A stretch of 64,000 nt of DNA. Origin: Desulfurivibrionaceae bacterium (GTDB taxonomy: Bacteria > Desulfobacterota > Desulfobulbia > Desulfobulbales > UBA5123). Position 1 is the first letter of the stretch. The number at the start of each line of letters is the position of its first letter. The notes beneath the pieces were generated by a model, which saw nothing but the letters and a program-made list of their open reading frames with translations, was not told where the DNA came from and did not search any database. This document shows positions 26,630 through 35,778 of the stretch, piece by piece. The stretch lies in the NCBI GenBank assembly GCA_030145325.1, contig JAQYVW010000003.1, forward strand, positions 1-64,000. The letters are read 5' to 3'. The translations under genes and the position numbers were made by a program.

Positions 26630-28366
26630 ATGCCTCGGAATAATTATAGTTTTGGTTTCGATTGTTACGGCAATACTAGCCAGTTAATGGTGGTGGGGCG
26701 GGGTATCGAGGTGTATGACAACAGCTTTACCAATAAGGGAACATCCTTTACCGATCAGGAACGGCAGGAGCTGGAATTGGAAGGGGCGTTGCCACCGGCA
26801 ATTCGCTCTTTGGCCAGTCAGGTTGAGAATTGTCGCCGCTTAGTGGCTGAGAAGGAGAGCGATACCGAAAAATTTATCTATATTCGGGAGTTGTTTGATC
26901 GTAATGTCACCTTGGCACATGCCTTGATCGCCAGCGATATCAGCAGTTATCTGCCCATCATCTATACCCCCACGGTGGGCCTTGCCTGCCGTTATTATTC
27001 CTCCATGTTCCGGAAGGCCAACGGCCTTCATTTTTATCCCGGCAATATCGATCAGGCCGAGGACATTTTGAGCAGGTTCCGTAACCGGCAGATCCGGGTG
27101 GCGGTGGTCACCGATAATCAGGGGATTCTTGGCATCGGTGATCAGGGGGCGGGCGGGATTGCCATCTGTCTCGGCAAATTGATGCTTTATACCTTGGGGG
27201 CAGGGATTGCGCCATGGCATTGCCTGCCGGTATCTTTGGATGTGGGCACCGATAACCCTGAGTTGCTGGCCGATCCTGATTACCTTGGCTGGCGGCAACA
27301 GCGGTTGCGTGGTCAGGATTATCTTGACTTTGTGCAGCGATTCGCCCGAGCTTTCAAAACTGTCTTTCCTCAGGCCCTCTGTCAGTGGGAGGATTTTTCC
27401 AAGCAGAATGCTTTTGCCACCAGGGATGCTTATCTTCATGACCTGATCTCCTTTAATGATGATATCCAAGGCACCGGCGCGGTCGCTTTGGCGGCGATCC
27501 TGGCGGCCATGCGCTGCAAGGGGGAGTCGCTCTCCGAGCAGGTTTTTCTGGTCCATGGCGCTGGGGCCGGTGGTGTCGGTATCGGCGAGCAGTTGGCGGC
27601 AGCCCTTGTTGAGGATGGTCTTACCGTCAGCGCGGCCAGGGCCAGGATCTATACCGTCGATAGCCAAGGGTTGGTTAGCAATGAACGCCCCCTTGAGCCC
27701 TATAAAAAAACCTTTGCCAAGGATTCATCTTCGCTGCCATGGTGTAAGGGCGGGGTGGAAATGGGATTACTGGAGGTGATCCAGAATGGGAAGGTGACGG
27801 TGCTGATTGGCACCTCCGGTCAGGGCGGTTGTTTCACCCGTGAAATTGTGGCGGCGATGCAGAAAAATAGTGCGCGACCGGTGATTCTGCCTTTAAGTAA
27901 CCCCACCGATAAGGCCGAGGCTCTGCCTGCTGACATCCTGGCCTGGACCTCGGGGCGAGCGTTGGTGGCCACCGGTAGTCCTTTTGCACCGGTGAATCGG
28001 GACGGCCAGGAGGTGCGGATCGGGCAATGTAATAATGTTTTTATCTTCCCAGGGGTGGGGCTTGGCGTTTTGGCTTCGGGAGCCCGAGAGGTATTGCCGG
28101 AATTCTTTACCGCTGCCGCCAAGGCGGTGGCGGTGCAAATGTCTCCGGCGGAGTTGCGGCAAGGGGTGTTGTTGCCAGAGGTGGGGCGGTTACAGGAAAT
28201 CTGTTTACAGGTTGCCTTAGCGGTGGGTAAGGCCGCCATTGCTGCAGGGGTGTCAGCCCCTTGTGCTTTCAGTGAGTTTCAGCATGACAACGACCCGGAG
28301 CGGCTTGCCGAACTCATCGCTAAGATGCGTTGGCGCCCTGACTATTTACCCATGGTGGCCAGGTGA
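26630..28366 (+). CDS. maeA: NAD-dependent malic enzyme
   Basis: A 578-residue malic enzyme of the large (eukaryote/SfcA-like) class, converting malate to pyruvate and CO2 with NAD+. The signature YTPTVGLAC, the metal-binding FNDDIQGTGAVALA and the dinucleotide fold FLVHGAGAGGVGIG are all intact. ATG at 26630 is preceded by GGAG at eight bases; a GTG at 26612 in frame is less likely. It follows the TMTC-like gene by 77 bp but is functionally unrelated. In an anaerobe it links C4-dicarboxylate and C3 metabolism. Confidence 0.93.
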   Translation: MPRNNYSFGFDCYGNTSQLMVVGRGIEVYDNSFTNKGTSFTDQERQELELEGALPPAIRSLASQVENCRRLVAEKESDTEKFIYIRELFDRNVTLAHALIASDISSYLPIIYTPTVGLACRYYSSMFRKANGLHFYPGNIDQAEDILSRFRNRQIRVAVVTDNQGILGIGDQGAGGIAICLGKLMLYTLGAGIAPWHCLPVSLDVGTDNPELLADPDYLGWRQQRLRGQDYLDFVQRFARAFKTVFPQALCQWEDFSKQNAFATRDAYLHDLISFNDDIQGTGAVALAAILAAMRCKGESLSEQVFLVHGAGAGGVGIGEQLAAALVEDGLTVSAARARIYTVDSQGLVSNERPLEPYKKTFAKDSSSLPWCKGGVEMGLLEVIQNGKVTVLIGTSGQGGCFTREIVAAMQKNSARPVILPLSNPTDKAEALPADILAWTSGRALVATGSPFAPVNRDGQEVRIGQCNNVFIFPGVGLGVLASGAREVLPEFFTAAAKAVAVQMSPAELRQGVLLPEVGRLQEICLQVALAVGKAAIAAGVSAPCAFSEFQHDNDPERLAELIAKMRWRPDYLPMVAR

Positions 28367-28470
28367 GGATGTTTGCTGGTGTCTGCCCATAAATGGTCTT
28401 TTCGGAGTCTCACAGGTTCGCTACCTGCCGTATCTCTGCGTCATGCTCAAAAAATAATGCTCGGAATATC

Positions 28471-28614
28471 ATGTATATGCCTGTGCTTATTTTTTTCGCA
28501 GTCCTTGATCTCCGGCAAAAATCCTCATTTATGGACAGACACTTGCTGGTGATGGGGTGGGCAATAATCGTCTATTTTGTTGGGGCAATAATTAATCGTT
28601 TTGGTGATCTATGA
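28471..28614 (+). CDS. Small membrane protein
   Basis: A 47-residue frame (MYMPVLIFFAVL... GWAIIVYFVGAII) with two short hydrophobic stretches. Its stop overlaps the start of the next small membrane gene by four bases (ATGA), the main support for it being real. The ribosome site is weak (GGAATATC). Family unknown. Confidence 0.45.
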   Translation: MYMPVLIFFAVLDLRQKSSFMDRHLLVMGWAIIVYFVGAIINRFGDL

Positions 28615-28898
28615 GTATCTTTGAAGTAATTATGTTGGTTTGCTTTGGTGCTGCCTGGCCCTTTTCCCTCTATCGTTCCTATTCTTCCCGCACCAATGGT
28701 GGCAAGAGTATTTTTTTTCTCGGGGTAGTTTTTGCCGGTTATATCGCTGGCATCTTGCATAAGCTGTTTTACAGTTATGATCCGGTGATATACCTGTATG
28801 CTCTTAACGGTATGATGGTGATGGCTGATATCCTGCTCTATTTCCGCAATCAAAAGCTTGCCGAGACTACCTTGGCAGTGAATGCGGGTCTTTTCTAG
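28611..28898 (+). CDS. Small PQ-loop-like membrane protein
   Basis: A 95-residue protein with three hydrophobic segments (about 5-20, 35-52, 62-80). The first half, AAWPFSLYRSYSSR...GKSIFFLGVVFAGYIAG, resembles a single PQ-loop/SemiSWEET-type repeat, though the Pro-Gln is replaced by Pro-Phe. Such half-transporters act as dimers on sugars or amino acids, but no substrate can be claimed. Coupled to the 47-residue gene before it. The final four bases overlap the convergent ygiQ gene. Confidence 0.6.
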   Translation: MSIFEVIMLVCFGAAWPFSLYRSYSSRTNGGKSIFFLGVVFAGYIAGILHKLFYSYDPVIYLYALNGMMVMADILLYFRNQKLAETTLAVNAGLF

Positions 28899-30736
28899 CG
28901 TTTGTACTTTCCTTTTTTTCTGGCTGTCTTCGCCTCGGTGTTCTTGGCTCGTTGCTTCTTGAACGCTCCGGTTTTGCTCGGGGTGCGGGGGTGGGGGCGT
29001 GGCGATGGTCCTTGTCGCTGTTTGGGAACCAGGATATCTTCCAGGGTTTTGCGTTGGGCCAGCCGTTCGTTGGTGTTTTTTGCCACCGGGATCGGTTGCT
29101 GGTCATCGCGATCCAGGCCACTGACGTACATGGCGGTGGAGAGGGTGCCTGGCGTCGGGGTGAAATCCTGAAATTGGCGAACTTGTAAACCCAGATCCTT
29201 GAGGGTGGTCGCCATCTCTTGCATTGCCGCCACCGTGCAACCGGGATGGGAGGAGATCAGGTAAGGGCTGAGGGGGATTGGTCGCCCGGCGGCCTGTTCG
29301 ATATTACGGCAGACGGCGATAAATTCGCCGAGAACTGCAGAGCCGGGTTTGTGCATCAGCCGTAACACCTCGCCATCGGTGTGTTCCGGGGCAATCTTCA
29401 TCATGCCGGGGGTATGCTGGGTTAAGATCTCCCGCAGTAGATTGGGGGTTTGCAGTAAGAGTTCCATGCGCAAGCCGGAGGAGATAAAGAGATGTTTCAC
29501 CCCAGGGATGGTTGCTGCCTCTCTGAGGAGATCGAGGAAGGTTTTTTCGTCGATCTGAAAATGGCGGCAGAGTTGTGGGTACAGGCAATCATGGCGTTTG
29601 CAGGCTGCGGATTTTTTGCAGTAGGTGCCATAGAGATTGGCGGTGGGGCCACCCAGGTCGCTGATGGTGCCTTTGAAATCCGCCATGGCCGCGACCTTCT
29701 TGATCTCGGCCAGGATTGACTGCTGACTGCGGCAGGTGATCACTGGCCCCTGGTGGCGAGCGATGGCGCAGAAAGAGCAGTTGCCGCAGCAACCTCGGAC
29801 AATGGTCAACGAATGGCGGATCATCTCGTAGGCCGGAACCCTCCCGGCGGCGGGGTGGGGAGCACGGCAGTAAGGAAGTCCGTATAAGCGGTCAAGTTCC
29901 GTGGTCTTCAGAGGTCTGGCGGGTTGGTGTTGGAGAATCCAGACTGCTTGTTGTTGCTGTAATAGCGGCGTTGCCGAGAGGCTGCGGGATTGCCGGTCGA
30001 TGCTCTGTTCGGCTTCTAGAAAGCGGGCCGAGTTGTCTTTGATCTCCTGCCAGGTAGGTAGTTGCAGTGGTGCCGGCAAATCCCGTTCGGCCAGTTGGCG
30101 CTGGGTGAGCCGTTCACAGGTCCCGGCAATGTTGCTGATATCGCGTCCTGTGGCTAACCGTTGGGCGATCTCAACCACTGCTCGTTCACCCATCCCAAAG
30201 ATGAGTAAATCCGCCTTGGCGTCGGCCAAGGCGGACTGGCGCAATTTTTTCTGTTGATAGTCGTAGTGGATGAAGCGGCGTAGTGAGGATTCCAGCCCAC
30301 CCAAGATAATCGGGGTGTCACGGGCAACGCTACGGGCTAGGTTGGCGTAGCGGATCACCGCTCGGTCTGGTCGGCGGCGTTCTTCCTTGCTGCGGGTCTT
30401 GCCAAAGTAGGGGTTGCCGCCAGGAGAATAATCGTCCCGATCACGAACCTTGCCGTTGCCGGAATAGTTGGCAACGATGGAATCGAGATTGCCCGAGGTG
30501 ATGCCGAAAAAAAGTCGCGGCACGCCAAAACGACGGAAGTCGTCGGCCCGGTCATGACGCGGCTGGGCGAGGATCGCCACTCGATAGCCGTGTGCTTCCA
30601 GCCAACGACCGATGAGGGCAACACCAAAGGAGGGGTGGTCGATATAGGCATCGCCGGTGACGAGGACGATGTCCACAACCTCCCAGCCGAGCTGATCCAT
30701 CTCTTTGCGGGTGGCGGGTAGAAAAGTCGTGGTCAT
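28895..30736 (-). CDS. ygiQ: YgiQ family radical SAM protein
   Basis: A 613-residue radical SAM enzyme. An N-terminal cobalamin-binding-like half (DIVLVTGDAYIDHPSFGVALIGRWLEAHG in pieces, residues 20-52) precedes the cluster motif CCGNCSFC (about 312-319, CX3CX2C). The middle has the family stretches DLGGPTANLYG and SGLRMELL, and the C-terminus is a Lys/Arg-rich tail of about 50 residues that may bind nucleic acid. The reaction is not known. It is a single-gene unit; the stop overlaps that of the convergent small membrane gene. Confidence 0.9.
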   Translation of the reverse strand: MTTTFLPATRKEMDQLGWEVVDIVLVTGDAYIDHPSFGVALIGRWLEAHGYRVAILAQPRHDRADDFRRFGVPRLFFGITSGNLDSIVANYSGNGKVRDRDDYSPGGNPYFGKTRSKEERRRPDRAVIRYANLARSVARDTPIILGGLESSLRRFIHYDYQQKKLRQSALADAKADLLIFGMGERAVVEIAQRLATGRDISNIAGTCERLTQRQLAERDLPAPLQLPTWQEIKDNSARFLEAEQSIDRQSRSLSATPLLQQQQAVWILQHQPARPLKTTELDRLYGLPYCRAPHPAAGRVPAYEMIRHSLTIVRGCCGNCSFCAIARHQGPVITCRSQQSILAEIKKVAAMADFKGTISDLGGPTANLYGTYCKKSAACKRHDCLYPQLCRHFQIDEKTFLDLLREAATIPGVKHLFISSGLRMELLLQTPNLLREILTQHTPGMMKIAPEHTDGEVLRLMHKPGSAVLGEFIAVCRNIEQAAGRPIPLSPYLISSHPGCTVAAMQEMATTLKDLGLQVRQFQDFTPTPGTLSTAMYVSGLDRDDQQPIPVAKNTNERLAQRKTLEDILVPKQRQGPSPRPHPRTPSKTGAFKKQRAKNTEAKTARKKGKYKR

Positions 30737-30898
30737 GGGCGGCGTTGTTTTGCTGAATTGATTGTCTGCATGCTCACACCATAGTCAAAAGCAAGCTTTG
30801 CGGCAACAACGCTTTGCCTTGGCTGGTTGTGGCTGTGGAAACAAAAAAATGTTCCCCGATATAAAATATGGGCAAAAAACCCTTGCTTTTGTTTTGGG

Positions 30899-30927
30899 TT
30901 GATGGTTCAAATGATTCATTGCATTAT
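30899..30927 (+). promoter_or_regulatory. Putative promoter of the cold-shock gene
   Basis: TTGATG at 30899-30904 and CATTAT at 30922-30927 are separated by 17 bp. The implied transcript has a leader of about 110 nt before the csp ATG, typical of cold-shock mRNAs whose leader structure controls translation. Confidence 0.5.
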
Positions 30928-31045
30928 AGTTTGTGTAGTACTTGAGTATGGCTGACTAGTTCAGGTTGTTGGCAACGTCCAGAGCTACACAGGAAAGTCT
31001 CCGTGTCGGGGGCAAAAGAAACACAGAAACATTGAGGATTAGAAC

Positions 31046-31249
31046 ATGGCAGAAGGTACAGTTAAGTGGTTCAATGACGGCAAGGGTTTTGGTTTCATCG
31101 CGCAGGAAGATGGACCGGATGTTTTTGTACATTTCTCCGCGATATCTGGCGATGGCTTCAAGTCTCTCGCCGAGGGTGATAAAGTTCAGTTTGATGTAAC
31201 CGATGGCGCTAAAGGCCCTCAGGCTTCTAACGTTGTTCGGGTATCTTAA
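31046..31249 (+). CDS. cspA: Cold-shock protein (CspA family)
   Basis: A 67-residue OB-fold RNA/ssDNA chaperone. Both RNA-binding motifs are present, KGFGFI (RNP1) and VFVHFS (RNP2), after the usual GTVKWFND. Length is standard. A monocistronic unit with a long leader and a strong terminator. Confidence 0.97.
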   Translation: MAEGTVKWFNDGKGFGFIAQEDGPDVFVHFSAISGDGFKSLAEGDKVQFDVTDGAKGPQASNVVRVS

Positions 31250-31284
31250 TCTGGTCTGACTAGATTAGTAGGATTTGATGTCTA

Positions 31285-31316
31285 AGCGCCCCGCAGTTTT
31301 CTGCGGGGCGCTTTTC
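31285..31316 (+). terminator. Intrinsic terminator of the cold-shock gene
   Basis: Perfect 12-bp GC-rich stem (31285-31296 with 31301-31312), TTTT loop, then a T-rich tail. Confidence 0.95.
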
Positions 31317-31459
31317 TTTTGCTCTGGAATCAGACCACCTTTCCCGAATAAAACTTTCCCTATCTCCCAGGTTTTTCGCCTTATTGTTGAGCTCTTACGC
31401 AAGGCTTGGGGCCAGGCTTAAGGTGATCATTCTTTCACCTCCTGGATTATATACCGCTA

Positions 31460-34400
31460 CTATTCGCCTTGCCTACTGCCACCAAGGATTCCCTTGATAT
31501 CCTCAAGGGTCATGTAGAGGGTGGGAATCAGGATCAGGGTAACACCGGTGGCGAACATGATGCCGAAGCCCAGGCTGATGGCCATGGGGATCAGGAAGCG
31601 AGCCTGGACGCTGGTCTCGAGGATCATTGGGGTCAGCCCGAAGAAGGTGGTCAGAGAGGTGAGGAGGATGGGGCGGAAGCGGCGGCAGCCTGCATCCACC
31701 ACCGCCTGGGTGGGATCAAGGCCTTCCTGGCGATCCCGGTTGATCTTGTCGATGAGGAGCAGGGAGTCGTTAACCACCACCCCGGAGAGGGCGACGATGC
31801 CGAAAATACTCATGATGCTTAAGTTGTAGCCCATCAATAGGTGACCGGCCAGGGCGCCGACGATGCCGAAGGGGATCGCGGTCATGATCAGCAGGGGCTG
31901 CGAATAGCTGCGGAAGGGGATGGCCAGTAGCGCATAGATGGCAAAGAGGGCGAGGAGGAAGCCCTTGCCCATGCTGGCCATGGACTCGCGTCGTTCTTTC
32001 TGTTCACCTTCCATGTTGTAGGTAAGGCTCGGATAATCGTTGACCAGATCGGCAAGAACCGTGTTTTTAAGATCCTTGAGGATGTCGGTGGAGTTGGCCA
32101 CGGCACTGTCAACGGTGGCGGTGACGTCCAGAACTCGTTTGCGGTCGTGGCGAGTGATGGTGCTGAAGCCGTGCCCGTCTATAATAGTCGCTGCTTGGGC
32201 CAGGGGGATCTCATGGCCGTCCGGGGTTCTGATGCGCATATTCTCAAAGGTTTGCAACTGGGCACGGTCTGCCTTGGGGTAACGAACCATTACCTTCACT
32301 TCATTTCGTCCCCGTTGGATGCGCAGGGCTTCGGCGCCATAGAACGCGCCGCGTAGTTGTTTGCCTAACTCTTCCTCGGTGACGCCCAGGGTGCGGGCAG
32401 CTGGTTTCAGGCTTAGCTTTAACTCCATTTTTCCTTCTGGATGGCTGTCGGCAATGTCGCCCACCCCTGGATACTCAGCCAGAGCATCTTTCAGTCGTTG
32501 GGCGCTGGCGTTGAGAATGGTAAAGGAGTTGTCAGCCAGCTGGATGTCAATGTTTGCGCCCACGTGCATGAGGTTGGAGGTGAAGGAGAGGGAGTCGACG
32601 CCGGGGATCTCGCCCACCGCCTTCCGTAGTCGGGTGGTGATCTCTTGGGCTGGGAAATCCCGCTCCTCGCTGGGGGTTAAGCGTAAGTTGACCCCGGCTA
32701 AATGTGAACCGCCGACACTGCTGCCGTCACCTCCGGGGCCGCCCTTGGTCAGCCCCGAGCCGACCACAGCGTATAGTTGTCGCAGACTAGACCCATTTGT
32801 GCCCCGTTGTTGGTCAAAGTCGGCAATGACCTTTCTGGCCGTCTGGGCGATATGTTCCTGAACGGCGATGGTTTCGGTTACCGGTGTCCCCAGCGGCATG
32901 GTGATGTTGACCTTGACTTGGTCGCTGTCCACCACCGGCATGAAGTGAAACTGGATTATTCCACCCTTGACCATCCCCACTGAAATCATAAGGACGGCGG
33001 CGGCAATGGCCAGAGTCAGGTAGCGATGGCTCAGACAAAATGAAAGGGTGGAGCGGTAGGGGCCGTTGATAAATCGTTGCAGAGCCTTGGCAAAACGGCG
33101 GCGGAATCGTTCAAAAAGGTTGTACTGTTCCCTCTCGCGTTGGCGACCGAGGCTTAAATGGGCTGGCAGTACATACAGCGATTCCACCAGCGAGACCAGC
33201 AAAATCGAGATTACCACTAATGGGATGACCCGGATGAACTTGCCCATGGTGCCGGTGACCGCCAGCAGCGGCAGGAAGGCCGCCACCGAGGTGAGGATGG
33301 AGAAGAATACCGGCATCGCTACTTCGCGGGCGCCGTCAACCGCAGCTTGGAGATGGGATTTGCCTTGCTGGCGGTGTTCATAAATGTTCTCGCCGATGAC
33401 GATGGCGTCATCAACCACTATCCCTAAGGCCATGATAAAGGCAAAGAGGGAAATCATGTTGATGGAGACACCTAGAGCCGGCATCAGAAAAAGGGCGCCG
33501 AGAAAGGAGATGGGGATGCCCAGCATTACCCACAGGGCCAAGCGGATTTGGAGAAATAGGCTCAGGGTGATCAAAACTAGAATCAACCCCAGGGCCGCAT
33601 TCTTGATTAGCAGCTGCATCCGGCTTTGCAGTAGTTCGGAGCGGTCGTGCCAGACGGCCAGATGGAGAGAATCGGGCAGGGTCGGTTCTTTTTTGCTGAC
33701 GTATTGTCTGATTAAGTCGGCGATTTCGATGGGTTTCTGTTCGCCCACCCGATAAACGGCGATGCTGGCGGCGGGCATGTCGTTAAAACGGGCGAAGGTA
33801 TCGGTTTCGGCAAAATCGTCGCGGATGGTGGCGATATCCTGTAAACGTACCTGCATGCCGTCCGGGGTGGTGATGATAACGATGTTGCCGTATTCGTGGC
33901 CGAGGTATCTTTTTGCCTTGGTGCGGATGAGGATTTCGCCGCCGCTGGCCTTCACCGTCCCGCCGGGCATATCCAAAGACGCCTTGCCGATCCGTTTTGC
34001 CACCTCGTTTAAGGTCAGGTTGTAAGCGCGCAAGTTGGCTTCGCTGATCTCAATGGAGATCTCATAGGGGCGGACACCATTTAGTTCTGCCTGGGTGATC
34101 CCCTTCATATCCAGCAACTCGTCGCGGATCGCTTCGGCTTGTTCCCTTAAGGCCCGTTCTGATACCTGCCCGTAAACCACCAGGGATGCTACCTCGCGGC
34201 GGTTGACCATCTTGGCGATCACCGGTTTCTCTGCTTCCTTGGGGAAGGTGATGATCCGGTCAACCTCAGCTTTGATATCCTGTAAAAAGAGATCGGGGTC
34301 CACATCTTGTTGGATGATCGCGGTTACGGTACCCACCCCCTCACGGGCGGAGGCGGTCATCTCCTTCAAGCCGTCAACGCCGCTGATGTTGTCTTCAATG

Positions 34401-34600
34401 GGCAGGATGATCCCCTCTTCCACCTCATCGGGGCTGGCGCCGGGGTAGGCCACGGTGATCTGCACCTGATCAAGCACCACCTCGGGAAAGACCTCTTGTT
34501 TGACCTGGAGGCCTAAGATCAGGCCGCCGACCACAAACAGCATCATGAGTAGATTGGCGGCCACATGATTTTTGGCCATCCAGCCGATGGAGTCTTTCAC
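31460..34600 (-). CDS. RND efflux pump inner-membrane permease
   Basis: A 1046-residue RND transporter, last gene of a tripartite efflux operon. The proton-relay aspartate pair is in GIVVDDAIVIGENIYEH, and a twin set of large periplasmic loops and twelve membrane segments can be followed. The proton relay and overall length place it with the HAE1/AcrB-like drug exporters rather than heavy-metal pumps, but no substrate can be read from sequence. The start overlaps the adaptor stop by four bases (34597-34600). Confidence 0.93.
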   Translation of the reverse strand: MKDSIGWMAKNHVAANLLMMLFVVGGLILGLQVKQEVFPEVVLDQVQITVAYPGASPDEVEEGIILPIEDNISGVDGLKEMTASAREGVGTVTAIIQQDVDPDLFLQDIKAEVDRIITFPKEAEKPVIAKMVNRREVASLVVYGQVSERALREQAEAIRDELLDMKGITQAELNGVRPYEISIEISEANLRAYNLTLNEVAKRIGKASLDMPGGTVKASGGEILIRTKAKRYLGHEYGNIVIITTPDGMQVRLQDIATIRDDFAETDTFARFNDMPAASIAVYRVGEQKPIEIADLIRQYVSKKEPTLPDSLHLAVWHDRSELLQSRMQLLIKNAALGLILVLITLSLFLQIRLALWVMLGIPISFLGALFLMPALGVSINMISLFAFIMALGIVVDDAIVIGENIYEHRQQGKSHLQAAVDGAREVAMPVFFSILTSVAAFLPLLAVTGTMGKFIRVIPLVVISILLVSLVESLYVLPAHLSLGRQREREQYNLFERFRRRFAKALQRFINGPYRSTLSFCLSHRYLTLAIAAAVLMISVGMVKGGIIQFHFMPVVDSDQVKVNITMPLGTPVTETIAVQEHIAQTARKVIADFDQQRGTNGSSLRQLYAVVGSGLTKGGPGGDGSSVGGSHLAGVNLRLTPSEERDFPAQEITTRLRKAVGEIPGVDSLSFTSNLMHVGANIDIQLADNSFTILNASAQRLKDALAEYPGVGDIADSHPEGKMELKLSLKPAARTLGVTEEELGKQLRGAFYGAEALRIQRGRNEVKVMVRYPKADRAQLQTFENMRIRTPDGHEIPLAQAATIIDGHGFSTITRHDRKRVLDVTATVDSAVANSTDILKDLKNTVLADLVNDYPSLTYNMEGEQKERRESMASMGKGFLLALFAIYALLAIPFRSYSQPLLIMTAIPFGIVGALAGHLLMGYNLSIMSIFGIVALSGVVVNDSLLLIDKINRDRQEGLDPTQAVVDAGCRRFRPILLTSLTTFFGLTPMILETSVQARFLIPMAISLGFGIMFATGVTLILIPTLYMTLEDIKGILGGSRQGE

Positions 34601-35778
34601 GGTTTCTCTCCCTCGTTCTGCGCCCGTAGGGCCATGCCGTCAGCGGCGCCGTTTAGGGGGGTCAGGACTACCTTTTCGCCAGGGGCTAACCCCTTGCTAA
34701 TCAGCGCTTCGGTGTCGGTGAACCGTGCCACCTGTACTGGGCGCAGGCGCAGCTTCTGTTCATTGTCCATTAACCAGACCGTGGAGTCGGGGCGCATCGC
34801 TTTCCGGGGTAAGGCCACAATCTTATTGAGAGCTTCGCCGTGGATGGTGACCTCCACAAACATGCCCATGGTGAGATCAAGGGGGAGGTTCTTGCTGTTT
34901 TTAAGCCGGTAAGGATCTTCTACCCGGATGGCCAGTCGGGCCATGCGTCCTTTGGGATCGATCTCGCCCAAACTACGTAATATTTTCCCCTGCCACTGGA
35001 ATTTGCGGTTGCCGATGGTGGCGGAAAGGGTGGCCGGTGAGCCGGGAGTATTAACGCTGAGGCGAGGGATGACGCACCACGGCAGTTCGGCAAGGGGCAA
35101 GGGAACAATCACTTCTGCATCATCGGTGCCGACAATTCTTGCCACTGGGCTGCCCACCCGGACAGTGAGGCCGATCCCCAATTCTTCGCTGAGAACCAGA
35201 CAGTTAAAGGGGGCGCGAACCTCGGTGCGGGTGAGGTTTAGTTGGGCTTTGGTCTGGCTGGCTTGGGCGGCGGCCAGGTTTGCCGCAGCGGTTTTAAGCT
35301 GTGGCTGGTGGAGAACCAGAGGATTTACCGCCGGGGTCTCACCGCCGAAGCGTTCCCAGGCCATGCGGGCAACCTCAGCCTTGCCACGGGCGGTGGCCAG
35401 GTCTGCTTCTGCTTTGGCCACCGTGGCTTTTGCTTGGGCGGCGGCCAGCCGGTAGTCGGCGTCGTCGATGGCAAAGAGCAGCTCGCCAGCCTTGATGAAG
35501 CCCCCGGCCACGCATTGAGGTGACAAGCGGCTTATTTGGCCACCGACCTGGGTAATGATGGCGATTTGGCGGCTGGGTTGGACTGTGCCGGTGGAGTGGA
35601 TTTCGGCGCGGCGATTTTCCGTGCTCACGGTGATGAGCTGCACCAGAGCGCCCTTGTTCGGCAAGGCTTGTTTCTTTGGGGCTGGGCGACTTTTAGCCAG
35701 AAGGATCATGGCCCCGATGCCGACCAGGATAACAATTACCGGCAGAGCGGTGGTAAAAATTTTGTTTTTATTCTTCAT
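34597..35778 (-). CDS. RND periplasmic adaptor (membrane fusion protein)
   Basis: A 393-residue membrane-fusion protein with one N-terminal membrane anchor (about 8-28), a biotinyl-lipoyl-like domain (QIAIITQVGGQISRLSP...AGELLFAID), a long Ala-rich alpha-hairpin (about 110-180) and beta-barrel/membrane-proximal domains. It bridges the permease and the outer-membrane channel. The start overlaps the outer-membrane gene's stop by 11 bp, the end overlaps the permease start by 4 bp. Confidence 0.92.
   Translation of the reverse strand: MKNKNKIFTTALPVIVILVGIGAMILLAKSRPAPKKQALPNKGALVQLITVSTENRRAEIHSTGTVQPSRQIAIITQVGGQISRLSPQCVAGGFIKAGELLFAIDDADYRLAAAQAKATVAKAEADLATARGKAEVARMAWERFGGETPAVNPLVLHQPQLKTAAANLAAAQASQTKAQLNLTRTEVRAPFNCLVLSEELGIGLTVRVGSPVARIVGTDDAEVIVPLPLAELPWCVIPRLSVNTPGSPATLSATIGNRKFQWQGKILRSLGEIDPKGRMARLAIRVEDPYRLKNSKNLPLDLTMGMFVEVTIHGEALNKIVALPRKAMRPDSTVWLMDNEQKLRLRPVQVARFTDTEALISKGLAPGEKVVLTPLNGAADGMALRAQNEGEKP

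Noticed and set aside
26840-27667. A 275-codon minus-strand frame opposite the malic enzyme
   Set aside because: It is antisense to a fully conserved enzyme.
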